Shown here piece after piece: positions 34,756-43,653 of a stretch of 64,000 nt of DNA. Both the position numbers and the translations under genes were made by a program. Below the pieces are notes generated by a model. That model ran no database searches, was not told the origin of the DNA, and was given only the letters and a program-made list of their open reading frames with translations. Source of the DNA: Planobispora rosea (lineage in GTDB: Bacteria > Actinomycetota > Actinomycetes > Streptosporangiales > Streptosporangiaceae); the NCBI RefSeq assembly GCF_014648175.1, contig NZ_BMQP01000009.1, positions 167,524-231,523 on the forward strand, written 5' to 3'. Within the stretch, counting starts at the first letter, position 1. Each line of letters begins with the position of its first letter.

Positions 34756-35709
34756 ATGGAAATCGACCCCCGGCGGCTCCGGGTGCTGCACGAGGTCGCC
34801 CGTCGCGGTGGCGTCATGCGCGCGGCGGAGGCGCTCCACCTGACCGCCTCCGCGGTCTCCCAGCAGCTCGCCCTCCTGGAGCGGGAGGTCGGGCTCGCGC
34901 TCATCGACCGCTCCCAGCGCCGCGCCGCCCTCACCCCGGCCGGGCGGGTGCTGGCCGGGTACGCCGAACGGGTCGAGGAGGAACTGGCCGAGGCTCGCCG
35001 GGAGCTGACCCGTTTCACCGGGCGCCTGTCCGGGCCGGTGTCCGTCGCGGCCTTCCCCACCGTCATCAGGCATCTGCTGGTGCCCGCGCTGGCCACGCTC
35101 GCCGAGCAGCATCCCCGCCTCGAACCGCGCATCGTCGAGCTGTACGGCGCCGCCGCGCTGGAGGAGCTCCGGCTCGGCGGCGTGGATCTCGTCATCACCG
35201 AACACGACGCCGACGCGCCCGTCCAGGAGCGGCCGTCGCTCGTCCCCCACCGGATCCACGTGGACGAGTACCGGATCGTGGTGCCTGCGGGCTGGGCGCA
35301 GGACCGGACGGGGATCCCGCGCGACATGGCGGACCTCGCGGACGTGCCCTGGATCGCCGGGCCCGCGGGCCAGGCGTGCGGTCACGCCCTGGACCGGCTG
35401 GCCGCGCTGCACGGCTTCACCCCGCGCCGGGTCCACGTGATCGAGGAGTTCCCGCCCGTCCTGGCCCTGGTCGCGGCGGGCCACGGGGCGGCGATCGTGC
35501 CCTCCCTGGCGCTGCTGGAGGTTCCGGCCGGCGAGGTGGCGGTCACCTCCATCCCCGGGGTCGGCGCGCGCCGGCTCGATGCGGTGACCCGCGTCAGCCG
35601 GACCCGCTCCGGAGAGCCGGACCCGGTGCAGGCCGTGGTCGTCGCCGCGCTCCGGGAGGCCGCCGACGGCCTGGCCGCCCGGCTCGGCGAGCACTGGGCA
35701 CCGCGATAG
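34756..35709 (+). CDS. LysR-family transcription regulator
   Basis: 317 aa from the ATG at 34756; the frame is open 50 codons further up but that part overlaps the divergent gene's promoter. Residues 1-60 are a winged HTH (RRLRVLHEVARRGGVMRAAE, LTASAVSQQLALLEREVGL), followed by a substrate-binding domain (~90-300). The usual target of a LysR protein is the divergent neighbour, here the small membrane protein and cyclase-like genes. The 103-base gap contains an AAGTTTCCTT-type sequence near 34724. Confidence 0.92.
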   Translation: MEIDPRRLRVLHEVARRGGVMRAAEALHLTASAVSQQLALLEREVGLALIDRSQRRAALTPAGRVLAGYAERVEEELAEARRELTRFTGRLSGPVSVAAFPTVIRHLLVPALATLAEQHPRLEPRIVELYGAAALEELRLGGVDLVITEHDADAPVQERPSLVPHRIHVDEYRIVVPAGWAQDRTGIPRDMADLADVPWIAGPAGQACGHALDRLAALHGFTPRRVHVIEEFPPVLALVAAGHGAAIVPSLALLEVPAGEVAVTSIPGVGARRLDAVTRVSRTRSGEPDPVQAVVVAALREAADGLAARLGEHWAPR

Positions 35710-35713
35710 CGGC

Positions 35714-36292
35714 TCAGTCGGGGACGTGCGGGCCGCTGAGGCGTTCGAGCAGGCGGGCGAGGCGGTCGCGGATTCCCTGCCGGCGGGGGGCCTCGCCGGC
35801 GGCCATGCTCACCAGGTGCTGGGCGCCGTCGAAGGAGAGCGGCGCCTGGACGGGGACCGCCAGGGCGTCGTGGGCCAGCCCTTCCAGATCGGGGTCGCCG
35901 CAATCCAGCGCGAGAATGGTCGCCCCGGTACGGCGGGCGTCGCCGACCCGCTCCAGCAGCGCCTCGGGTGCCCGGTCCTCCGCCACCACGAACAGCGTCT
36001 CGCCCCGCTCCGCCCGCTCGATCCGCTCCAGCCCGACCCGCAGATGGGCGGGCGCGTCGGGGGCCGGGGTCCAGCGCACCAGCGTGGGGGCGAGCTGCGG
36101 CAGGCCCGACAGGCGGGCCTCGTCGCCCAGGTGTGCGGTCAGGTGCCAGGGCTCGTCCGCCGGGGTGCCGACCACCAGCAGGCCCCCCGGGGAGCGGGTC
36201 GCGCGCAGGGCCATGCCCAGCTCGCGGGTGCGCTCGATCCAGGGGGTCGATTCCAGGACCTCGCGCAGGAATGCCACCGACCCAGCGTCCAT
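35714..36292 (-). CDS. Conserved actinobacterial protein of unknown function
   Basis: 192 aa, soluble, no signal peptide. An alpha/beta pattern with two half-repeats: GGLLVVGTPADEPWHLTAHL and later TLFVVAEDRAPEALLERV, TILALDCGDPDLEGLAH, then SFDGAQHLVSMAAGEAPRR near the C-terminus. The SIS/CheY-like alternation suggests a nucleotide- or sugar-binding Rossmann-type fold, but no family is recognised. Convergent with the LysR gene (stop codons two to three bases apart) and divergent from the F420 oxidoreductase. Confidence 0.75.
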   Translation of the reverse strand: MDAGSVAFLREVLESTPWIERTRELGMALRATRSPGGLLVVGTPADEPWHLTAHLGDEARLSGLPQLAPTLVRWTPAPDAPAHLRVGLERIERAERGETLFVVAEDRAPEALLERVGDARRTGATILALDCGDPDLEGLAHDALAVPVQAPLSFDGAQHLVSMAAGEAPRRQGIRDRLARLLERLSGPHVPD

Positions 36293-36452
36293 GGGATCAA
36301 TGGTGCCCCAGGCACCCTGAGACTGTCCGTGGAACTCAGCTCTGGCATCATCTGGGCGTGGAGCGCGCGACGGCGGACCCGGACGGGCGCGGCCATGTCA
36401 GCGGCCGGGCCCGGCGCAGAGCGGGCCGGGCGGGAACGATGAGGAGCGATGA

Positions 36453-37127
36453 GTGAGCACTGACCTGCCCGACGTGAGCGGAATCTCCCTCGGCATCCTG
36501 GGTGGCACCGGCGACCAGGGCAAGGGACTGGCCAGGCGGTTCGCCATCGCGGGGCACACCGTGCTGATCGGGTCGCGCAGCGAGGAGCGGGCGCGGGAGG
36601 CCGCCGAGAGCCTCGCCGGGCTCGCCGGGACGGTCCGGGGGGCCGACAACGCGACCGTGGCGGCCGAGGCCGACGTGGTGATCGTGGCGGTACCCTGGGA
36701 CGGCCACAGGGCCACCCTGGAGTCCGTCCGCGCCGAGTTGGACGGAAAGATCGTCATCGACTGCGTGAACCCGCTGGGCTTCGACAAGCAGGGCCCCTAC
36801 GCGCTGCCCGTCGAGGAGGGCAGCGCCGCCCAGCAGGCCGCCGCGGTCCTGACCGGCAGCCGCGTGGTCGGCGCCTTCCACCACGTCTCGGCCGTCCTGC
36901 TGCTGGACCCGGAGGTCGAGGAGGTGGATCTGGACGTGCTCGTGCTGGGCGACGACCGCGAGGCCACCGACACCGTCCAGGCGCTGGCCGGCCGGATCGC
37001 CGGCGTCCGCGGCGTGTACGGCGGCCGCCTGCGCAACGCCGGCCAGGTCGAGGCCCTCACCGCGAACCTGATCTCCATCAACCGCCGTTACAAGGCCCAC
37101 GCCGGCTTCCGCGTCACCGACGTCTGA
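36453..37127 (+). CDS. npdG: F420H2:NADP oxidoreductase (NADPH-dependent F420 reductase)
   Basis: 224 aa, GTG start with GAGGAG six bases upstream. It passes hydride between NADPH and the deazaflavin F420. The N-terminal dinucleotide motif is ILGGTGDQGKGLARRFA, followed by the NADP-phosphate-binding segment IGSRSEERA; VDCVNPL-like IDCVNPLGFD and AFHHVSAVLL are family signatures. Together with the high GC and gene order this supports an actinomycete that makes F420. It is monocistronic. Confidence 0.95.
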   Translation: MSTDLPDVSGISLGILGGTGDQGKGLARRFAIAGHTVLIGSRSEERAREAAESLAGLAGTVRGADNATVAAEADVVIVAVPWDGHRATLESVRAELDGKIVIDCVNPLGFDKQGPYALPVEEGSAAQQAAAVLTGSRVVGAFHHVSAVLLLDPEVEEVDLDVLVLGDDREATDTVQALAGRIAGVRGVYGGRLRNAGQVEALTANLISINRRYKAHAGFRVTDV

Positions 37128-37190
37128 CCGGCCGCGGGGCCGGGACACGCCGGGCGGAGGGGAGGGCTCTCGCCCCGGGTGCGCCGCGGG

Positions 37191-37796
37191 TCAGATCCAG
37201 CCCGCGTCCTCGGCGACGCGGATGGCGTCGATCTTGTTGCGGGCCCCGGTCTTGGTGATGGCCCCGGTCAGGTAGTTGCGCACGGTGCCGGCGGACAGGT
37301 GCAGCCGGGCGGCGATCTCCTCCGCCGTGGCGCCGCGCGCGGCCTGACCGAGGACCTCCCGCTCCCGGGGGGTCAGCGGGCTGGCACCGTACTCCATGGC
37401 CGCCGAGACCAGCTCCGGGTCGAGCACCCGGAGGCCCTGCGCGGTACGGCGGACGGCGTCGGCGAGACGGTCCCCCGGGGCGTCCTTGACCAGGAACGCC
37501 TCGATGCCGCATCCCAGCGCCCGGCGGACCTGGCCGGGCCGGCCCATCGCGGTGAGCACCAGCACGCGGCAGTCCGGCAGCCGCTCCCGCAGCTCCACCG
37601 AGGCGGTGATGCCGTCGACGCCGGGCAGGTCGATGTCCAGGATCGCCACGTCCGGTCGGGTCCGCAGCGCCGCGGGGACGATCTCGTCGCCCCGGGTCAC
37701 CTCGGCGACCACCTCGATGTCGGGCTCCAGCCGGAGCAGCGCGGTGAGCGCCGCCCGGATCATGTGCATGTCCTCGGCGAGGAGTATCCGGATCAC
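37191..37796 (-). CDS. Response regulator, NarL/LuxR family, of the ABC exporter unit
   Basis: 201 aa. Receiver domain with DM at 9-10, phospho-acceptor Asp54 (AILDIDLPG) and LVKDAPG; LuxR HTH at ~135-195 (LTPREREVLGQAARGATAEE, LSAGTVRNYLTGAITKTGA). It resembles DesR-type regulators. Its start overlaps the kinase stop by four bases. It is the last gene of a four-gene minus-strand operon (ATPase, permease, kinase, regulator). Confidence 0.95.
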   Translation of the reverse strand: MIRILLAEDMHMIRAALTALLRLEPDIEVVAEVTRGDEIVPAALRTRPDVAILDIDLPGVDGITASVELRERLPDCRVLVLTAMGRPGQVRRALGCGIEAFLVKDAPGDRLADAVRRTAQGLRVLDPELVSAAMEYGASPLTPREREVLGQAARGATAEEIAARLHLSAGTVRNYLTGAITKTGARNKIDAIRVAEDAGWI

Positions 37797-38938
37797 GCGG
37801 GCACGTCCTGCACGAGCGGCACTTCCACCACGAGCCGGAACCCGCCGTTCCCGGTCGGCTCGGCGTGCAGCGAGCCGCCCAGCCCGCTCGCGCGCTCCCG
37901 CAGGCCGGTCAGGCCGCCGCCGTCGCCGGCCACCCGTTCGGGGACACCGCCGTCGGCGGCCCGTCGAGGGGCGCCGTCGTTGACCAGCTCCAGCCGTGCG
38001 GTCCCGTCCGCCGCGGAGGTGCTGATCGAGCAGGTCGTCGCCCGGCTGTGCCGCAGCACGTTCGTGATCCCTTCGCGAACCGCCCAGGCCAGCGCCTCAT
38101 CGGTCGGGCGATCCAGGCCGAGGTCGGCGAGGTTGGCCCGGCAGCCGATCCCCGACACCTCCAGCAGCGCCACGCCCCGCCGCACCTCCTCCCTCAGCGA
38201 CATCTCCCGGTAGCCCCGCGCCACCTGCCGCACCTCCTGTGCGGTGTCCCTGGCCACCTGGACCAGCTCGGTCAGCTCATTCCTGGCCGAGGCGGGGTCG
38301 CGCTCGACGAGCCTGCGGGCGAGGTCGCCCTTGAGCGCGATCGTGGTCAGGCTGCTGCCCAGCCCGTCGTGCAGGTCCCGGGAGATGCGCAGCCGCTCGC
38401 GCAGCACCGCCGCCTCCGCCAGTTCGGCGCGGGCTCGCTCCAGTTCCCGGGTGACCGCCACCAGCCGCACCGCCGCGTACAGCACGAAGCTCGTGACCAG
38501 GACCGTGATCCCGACGTAGGTCGCCCCGAAGAAGACGGAACCGGAGGAGCCGGAGTAACCGAGCACGGCGAGCCCCACCTGTCCCGCCGTCACCGGCGCC
38601 AGCGCGACCAGCCCCCACGGCATGCGCAGCCGCAGCAGCAGGACCGAGCCGAGCATGGAGGGGAACACGGACCAGAAGAAGCCGAGCACGGCCATCGGGG
38701 CGTAGGAGGCGACGATCAGGGTTACCAGGGAGACCGTCAGCCCGCCCGGTTCCGCGCCGTCGAGGGCGGCTCTGGTCTCCCGGTAGAACGGCACGTAGAA
38801 GGCGACGAGCCCGGCGGCGGCCACGGCGATCTGGAGGGCGGACCCCGCGGACAGCAGCATCAGGAGCGCCGTCAGCGGGAAGCCCGCCGCGATGGTGACG
38901 ATCGCACCGATGGCGAGCTGTTTCGGGGTTATCCGCAT
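37793..38938 (-). CDS. DesK-like sensor histidine kinase of the ABC exporter unit
   Basis: 381 aa. Five to six membrane segments fill residues 1-160; then a coiled-coil linker, the HisKA_3 motif RISRDLHDGLGSSLTTIAL with His190, and an HATPase_c domain (VREGITNVLRHSRA, DGGGLTGLRERASGLGGSL). The DesK-type design suggests sensing of the membrane state or a membrane-active compound. It lies nine bases after the permease gene and overlaps the regulator gene. Confidence 0.94.
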   Translation of the reverse strand: MRITPKQLAIGAIVTIAAGFPLTALLMLLSAGSALQIAVAAAGLVAFYVPFYRETRAALDGAEPGGLTVSLVTLIVASYAPMAVLGFFWSVFPSMLGSVLLLRLRMPWGLVALAPVTAGQVGLAVLGYSGSSGSVFFGATYVGITVLVTSFVLYAAVRLVAVTRELERARAELAEAAVLRERLRISRDLHDGLGSSLTTIALKGDLARRLVERDPASARNELTELVQVARDTAQEVRQVARGYREMSLREEVRRGVALLEVSGIGCRANLADLGLDRPTDEALAWAVREGITNVLRHSRATTCSISTSAADGTARLELVNDGAPRRAADGGVPERVAGDGGGLTGLRERASGLGGSLHAEPTGNGGFRLVVEVPLVQDVPA

Positions 38939-38947
38939 ATCGGGAAT

Positions 38948-39724
38948 CTATGGCCGGCGCGGTTCCCAGCGGAACCAGCGGGTGATCGTGAGCAGGGCGA
39001 TCGCGGTCCAGACGGCCAGGTTCAGCGCCGGTACGGCCGCCGCCGAGAGGTCGCCGGCGAGCGTGCCGTCCGCTGCGTAGGCGACCCGGATCAACTCGGC
39101 CATCGCGCTGGTGGGCAGGAACCCGAGCAGCGTGCCCGCCCAGTCCGGCAGCAGCTGCGTCATCGGGCCGAAGCCCCCGCTGCCGAGCCCGGCGAGCATG
39201 AAGAAGGGCATCACCATGACGGCGGCGAGCTCGGCGCGGGGCACCAGCGGGGTGAACGCCACCCCCAGCAGGCACAACACGGCCGAGCCGAGGACGACGG
39301 CGAGTGCGAAGAGCAGGAGGTCGCGCGGGACGGGAAGACTCGTCGTCGCGTACAGCACGCCGGAGATCACGGCGGCCAGCAGCGTGCTCTGCAGCACGAG
39401 GTTGCCGACCTCGCCGCCCACGATCGAGCCGTCCCCCAGCCCGGTGGTCCGCAGCCGCTTGAGGAGGAGCTGGTCGCGGCGGGCGGTGACGGTGACCGCG
39501 ATCTGGTTGAACGTCGAGATCACCAGGACCATCGCCAGCACCCCCACGTGCTGGTCCACCAGGAGGTCGAGGCTCCCGGGGCGGAGCTTGTCCATCAGGA
39601 GGGGCAGGCCGATGCCCAGCCCCAGGAACAGCAGCACCGACGTGCTCAGCGCCGCGCGGTCGCGCCAGAACAGGCGGGCGTCGAAGCGGGTCACGACCGC
39701 CAGATCACGTACGGACACGGTCAC
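38948..39724 (-). CDS. ABC-2 type exporter permease
   Basis: 258 aa with six membrane segments; no soluble domain. The N-terminal VVTRFDARLFWRDRAALSTS and the pattern of long loops between segments one and two and at the end are usual for ABC2_membrane proteins linked to DesK/DesR-type regulators. Start overlaps the ATPase stop by four bases. The exported compound is unknown; related units export antibiotics, lipids or peptides. Confidence 0.92.
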   Translation of the reverse strand: MTVSVRDLAVVTRFDARLFWRDRAALSTSVLLFLGLGIGLPLLMDKLRPGSLDLLVDQHVGVLAMVLVISTFNQIAVTVTARRDQLLLKRLRTTGLGDGSIVGGEVGNLVLQSTLLAAVISGVLYATTSLPVPRDLLLFALAVVLGSAVLCLLGVAFTPLVPRAELAAVMVMPFFMLAGLGSGGFGPMTQLLPDWAGTLLGFLPTSAMAELIRVAYAADGTLAGDLSAAAVPALNLAVWTAIALLTITRWFRWEPRRP

Positions 39725-40671
39725 GCCACCTCGCTCTTCGCGGAAGTCCTCACGGTCGTCCCCCCGGAGGCCGTCCCGGCGGGCCCGGTGACCTCGGCGA
39801 GGTCGAGGAACAGGTCTTCGAGTGTCGCCGTACGGACCTCCAGGCCGCGCAGTCGCACGCCCCTCTCGCCCGCCCAGCCCAGCAGGGTCTGCGCGGCGAG
39901 ATCGGGGTCCTCGACACGGCAGATCGCGGTACGGCCCTCCACGGCGGTGACCTGGACCGGCAGATCCTCCGGGGAGACCTCGGCGGGCAGCTCGAAGGCG
40001 ACCCGGCCCGCCTGCGCGGCCAGCGTCTCGGCCATGCCGCCGCCGGCGACGATGCGCCCCCGATCCATGATCACCATGGTGGACGCCAGCCGCTGGGCCT
40101 CCTCCAGGTAGTGGGTGGTGAGCAGGATCGTGGTGCCCTGCCCGGCCAGGTCCCGGATGACCTGCCAGGTGTTCCTGCGCGCCTCGGGGTCCATCCCGGT
40201 GGTCGGCTCGTCCAGGAAGAGCACGTCGGGACGGTTCAGCACAGCCAGCGCGAGGTCGAGGCGGCGCTTCTCGCCGCCCGAGAGCTGGCGCACCCTCGTG
40301 TCCGTCTTGGCACCGAGCCCGGCGAGTTCCAGGGCCTCGTCCCGGGGGCGGGGCGCGGCGACGAAACCGCGCCAGGCGTCCACGGTCTGGGCCACGGTCA
40401 GGTCGGGGAAGAACCCCGCCTCCTGGAGCATGATCCCGGTCCGGCGGCGGATCCGGGCGCGGTCCCCGACCGGATCGAGCCCGAGGATCCGCACGGTGCC
40501 CCGGTCCGCGGGCCGGAACCCGGCCAGCACCTCGACGGTTGTGGTCTTCCCCGCGCCGTTCCGCCCGAGCAGGGCGAAGACCTCGCCCTGTCCGACGGTG
40601 AACGAGACGTCCCCGACCGCCTCGAAGTCCCCGTAGCTCTTGCCGAGCCCGTCCACGTCAATCGTTGCCAT
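39721..40671 (-). CDS. ABC exporter ATP-binding protein
   Basis: 316 aa. Walker A GRNGAGKTT (residues 36-44), signature VRQLSGGEKRRLDLALAVL, Walker B VLFLDEPTTGMDPEARR and the switch His in LLTTHYLEEA. The C-terminal ~90 residues are the DrrA-type extension (QVTAVEGRTAICRVEDPDLA). First gene of the exporter/two-component operon. Its promoter lies in the 330-base region shared with the Gly-rich surface protein. Confidence 0.95.
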   Translation of the reverse strand: MATIDVDGLGKSYGDFEAVGDVSFTVGQGEVFALLGRNGAGKTTTVEVLAGFRPADRGTVRILGLDPVGDRARIRRRTGIMLQEAGFFPDLTVAQTVDAWRGFVAAPRPRDEALELAGLGAKTDTRVRQLSGGEKRRLDLALAVLNRPDVLFLDEPTTGMDPEARRNTWQVIRDLAGQGTTILLTTHYLEEAQRLASTMVIMDRGRIVAGGGMAETLAAQAGRVAFELPAEVSPEDLPVQVTAVEGRTAICRVEDPDLAAQTLLGWAGERGVRLRGLEVRTATLEDLFLDLAEVTGPAGTASGGTTVRTSAKSEVA

Positions 40672-41002
40672 GTCTCCGATCCTGGAGACGGGCGGTGGCC
40701 GGGCACAGTGAGAAATTCACGACTTCGACGGTGGATGCCCGCCCAGGGAGGGCTCTTCACCTCCGGCAGGCGGCGTTCTCCGATGCGATGACGGATATGG
40801 GGCGCTATCCCCATAGACGAGCGCCCTGCCGCCCGTGTGGTGACATCAGGGCGCCTATACCGTCCGTAGCGCATTGATCAATTTTCGTGAAAGGGAACCG
40901 TGTCGGGACCCGTCCCCTTCCCGGGGGCGGAAACACTCGGGGCATCGATGTCACCCGCTTTCCCACCACCCGTTGAAGGTCGTCGTCCTGCGAGGACAAG
41001 TC
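40672..41002. promoter_or_regulatory. Divergent promoter region of exporter operon and Gly-rich protein
   Basis: No gene is supported in these 330 bases. It holds the hairpin GGGCGCT/AGCGCCC (40800-40806 with 40820-40826) and the palindrome ATTGATCAAT (40874-40883). One of these may be the site of the operon's own response regulator, but nothing shows which. Confidence 0.4.
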
Positions 41003-42007
41003 ATGCGTGTGCCCCTGCTCTGTCTGATCTTCTCCCTTTCCGGCTTCCTGCCCACCGGCGTCGCGTCGGCGGAGGCCGCGAGCCCGTCCTCCGCCGGAGC
41101 GCCGCCCGGTGCGGCCGTGATGGAACGGATGCCCTTCGCCGGTGGCGAAGGCGGAAACTACGGCGGCTACGGCGGCGGTGAGGACGGCGGTCAGGGCGGC
41201 GAAGGCGGTGACCACGGCGGCGAAGGCGGTGGAGGCGGCGGCTACCGCGGCGAAGGCGGAAACTACGGCGGCTACGGCGGTGGCGAAGGCGGCGGTCAGG
41301 GCGGCGAAGGCGGCGGTCAGGGCGGCGAAGGCGGTGAAAGCGGCGGTCAGGGCGGTGGCAGCACGCCCGGACCGGCCACGCCCGGTACGGAGACACCGTG
41401 CCCGCCCACGCCCGGGGCGAGTCCGTCACCCGGCGGTGGTTCCACGCCTGGTGAGGGGCTGCCGCGACCGGCGAGGCCGGAGTGGGGAGCGCCCCGCCCG
41501 GCCGGGCCCGGCGGGGGCGAGGTGATCCGCCGCCGTGACACGCCGGGTGGCGGCAGCGGGGGCGGGCAGGGCTCGCCCGGGAATTCCGGGTCGCGGCCGG
41601 AGACCGGTCGCGGGGAGCGGGGACCGGGTGAAGGGCGTCCGCGGGATGTGACGGGCCCGCCCGTCTGGGGGAAGGGGTCACCGGATCCGGCGGAGGCCGG
41701 CCGGAGTTCCTCGTGGGGTGGGCGGTCCCCGGCCGGCTACTTCGAGCGGGAGGCCACGGTGGACATGGCCCCGGTCGCCGAGCCGATTCCGGTGACGTGG
41801 GTGTCCGAGGCCGCCGCCGGCATGCGGCCTCCGCCCGCAGGCGCGGAGACTTCCGGGGTCACCGCCGGCGCGCGGCGTCCCTCCGCCGGTACGGACATCC
41901 CCGGGGTCGGCGGGGCGGCCGCGGTGGCGCTGGCCGGAGGGATCATGCTCGTCCTCCGCCGCCGGTACCGTCCGGCCCTCCCGGGGATCGCCGGCCCGTC
42001 CCGCTGA
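41003..42007 (+). CDS. Gly-rich secreted or surface protein with C-terminal anchor
   Basis: 334 aa from the ATG at 41003 (after CGAGGA); the frame is open 43 codons upstream but without a signal-peptide logic. Signal peptide to about residue 22 (VASAEA). Residues ~45-125 are a Gly/Glu repeat of GGEGG, GGQGG and GGNYGGYGG units, followed by a long Pro/Gly/Arg-rich part with a single Cys. A hydrophobic segment near the C-terminus (GGAAAVALAGGIMLVL) with RRRYRP after it resembles a wall or membrane anchor lacking LPXTG. A structural or matrix role is plausible, not shown. Confidence 0.65.
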   Translation: MRVPLLCLIFSLSGFLPTGVASAEAASPSSAGAPPGAAVMERMPFAGGEGGNYGGYGGGEDGGQGGEGGDHGGEGGGGGGYRGEGGNYGGYGGGEGGGQGGEGGGQGGEGGESGGQGGGSTPGPATPGTETPCPPTPGASPSPGGGSTPGEGLPRPARPEWGAPRPAGPGGGEVIRRRDTPGGGSGGGQGSPGNSGSRPETGRGERGPGEGRPRDVTGPPVWGKGSPDPAEAGRSSSWGGRSPAGYFEREATVDMAPVAEPIPVTWVSEAAAGMRPPPAGAETSGVTAGARRPSAGTDIPGVGGAAAVALAGGIMLVLRRRYRPALPGIAGPSR

Positions 42008-42076
42008 GGACACTCCCACGGGCCGGGCGTCCGGGCGATTCTCCGGTACGGGGCGCCGGAGGACCGGGGCGGGTCG

Positions 42077-43591
42077 TCAGAGGACCAGGGGGTGCAGCAC
42101 CCGGGACAGGCTGCTGCCGTCGTACTCGTGCCAGGCGGCGGCGAGCCGCTCGACGGCAGCGGTCAGCTCCTCCTCGGGAAGCAGGAACGGCAGGCGCAGG
42201 AAACCGTCGTGGCCGCCCAGGGGGTCGAACGCGCGTCCCGGCGGGACCGCCACCCGGTGGCGGAGGGCGACCTGGACGAAGGCGTCGGTGTCGCCGTGCG
42301 GCAGCCGTACCCAGACGGTCTGGCCGCCGAGCGCCGGTCCGGCGGACCAGCCGGGCAGCGCACGGGCCAGCTCGGCCAGCAGATGGTCGTGCCGCCGCCG
42401 CAGGATCGCGACGCGCTCGCGGCGCAGCTCGCCGATGCGGGTGAGCAGCCGGGCGGCGGCGAGCTGGGAGAGCACGTCCCCGCCGAGGTCGTGGACGGCC
42501 CGGAGCCGGGAGAGCCGGGAGATCACCGGCTCGGCCGCGCGGATCCAGCCCACCCGCAGCCCTCCCCAGACGATCTTGCTCAGCGAGCCGACGGTGATGA
42601 TCTGCTCGCCCGGGTGGAAGAAGCAGAGCGGAGGCGGCGGCTCGCCGGAGAAGCAGAGCTCGGCAGGGACCTCGTCGTCGATGAGCGGCACGTCGTGCCC
42701 GGCGGCGAGCCCGGCCAGCCGGCGCCGGACGAGGGAGGGCATGACCGCGCCCGTCGGGTTGTGCCCGGTCGGGACGAGATAGGCCAGGGCGGGCCGGTCG
42801 GCCAGCGCCGCCCCGAACTCCACGAGCCCGCCCGCCGCGCCTGATTCCACCGGCCCGCCCGCCGCGGCGGACCCCGCCGGACCGGCCCCTGCGCCCGATC
42901 CCGCCGGGACCGCGGCCGTACGGAAACGCGCCGCGGCCTCCCGGAAGGACTCCAGCGCGCCGGGATAGGTGACGGGCTCGGTCAGCACGGTGTCGCCGGG
43001 GGAGAGGAACGCGGCCGCCAGGAGCGTCAGCGCCTGCTGCGCGCCGTTGGTGACGAGGATCTCCCCGGGAGAGGTGGGGACCCCGCGTGCCCGGTAGTAA
43101 CGGGCGAGCGCCTCGCGCAGCACCGGGTACCCGGCCGGGTGGTAGCCGATGTCGTGCCGGACCGTCGCGAGCTCCGCCCCGGCCTCGGCGTAGGCCTCGA
43201 TCAGCGCGGGCGGGGGCTCGTCCGGGGCGGCGCACGACAGCAGGGCGACGCCGTCCGGCAGGCCCAGCAGATGCTGGTGCAGGGGGTTGACCGCCATGGC
43301 GGCCGTGGTCCGGGTGGCGGGCAGGGCGGCCGGGGCGACCCGGGTGCCGCTTCCCTGCCGGCGCACGACCTTGCCCTCCTGCTGGAGCTGGTCGTAGGCC
43401 GCGACCACGGTGCCCCGGCCGACCGCGAGCCTGCGGGCGAGGAGCCGCTCGGGCGGGAGCAGGCTGCCGGGCTGCAGCTCGCCGTCGTCGATCAGCGCGC
43501 GGATCCGTACGGCCAGCAGCAGGTAGAGCGGGCCCCGGCCGGAGGACCACCTGCCGAGCCGCGCCGTCAGCTCGTCTAAATTGGATCGCAT
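42077..43591 (-). CDS. MocR-type regulator (GntR HTH fused to aminotransferase)
   Basis: 504 aa. Residues ~20-85 are a GntR winged HTH (LYLLLAVRIRALIDDGELQP, LLARRLAVGRGTVVAAYDQL). The rest is a fold-type I aminotransferase domain with Asp in PLIDDEVPAEL and PLP Lys339 in VGSLSKIVWGG. MocR regulators sense PLP or amino compounds and often regulate the divergent gene, here methionine gamma-lyase. A Gly/Ala-rich insert with repeated AAGGPVES-like units sits near residue 240. Codon 5 is the rare TTA leucine codon, so translation may depend on the bldA tRNA. Confidence 0.93.
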   Translation of the reverse strand: MRSNLDELTARLGRWSSGRGPLYLLLAVRIRALIDDGELQPGSLLPPERLLARRLAVGRGTVVAAYDQLQQEGKVVRRQGSGTRVAPAALPATRTTAAMAVNPLHQHLLGLPDGVALLSCAAPDEPPPALIEAYAEAGAELATVRHDIGYHPAGYPVLREALARYYRARGVPTSPGEILVTNGAQQALTLLAAAFLSPGDTVLTEPVTYPGALESFREAAARFRTAAVPAGSGAGAGPAGSAAAGGPVESGAAGGLVEFGAALADRPALAYLVPTGHNPTGAVMPSLVRRRLAGLAAGHDVPLIDDEVPAELCFSGEPPPPLCFFHPGEQIITVGSLSKIVWGGLRVGWIRAAEPVISRLSRLRAVHDLGGDVLSQLAAARLLTRIGELRRERVAILRRRHDHLLAELARALPGWSAGPALGGQTVWVRLPHGDTDAFVQVALRHRVAVPPGRAFDPLGGHDGFLRLPFLLPEEELTAAVERLAAAWHEYDGSSLSRVLHPLVL

Positions 43592-43618
43592 GATGAACCA
43601 ATCTTGCCGGATTGGATC
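43580..43618. promoter_or_regulatory. MocR-type operator: two direct and one inverted ATTGG boxes
   Basis: ATTGGATC at 43580-43587 and again at 43611-43618 (31 bases apart, three helical turns), with an inverted CCAATC at 43598-43603 between them. Two direct repeats plus one inverted copy is the usual composition of MocR-family operators. The first box overlaps the start of the regulator gene itself, so autoregulation is likely. Confidence 0.6.
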
Positions 43619-43653
43619 TGAGAAACAACCCGATGAACGGACATCGTTGACAT

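Noticed and set aside
41140..41360. CRISPR or minisatellite in the Gly-rich gene
   Set aside because: The GGCGAAGGCGG-type units keep a reading frame and code for Gly/Glu repeats behind a signal peptide.
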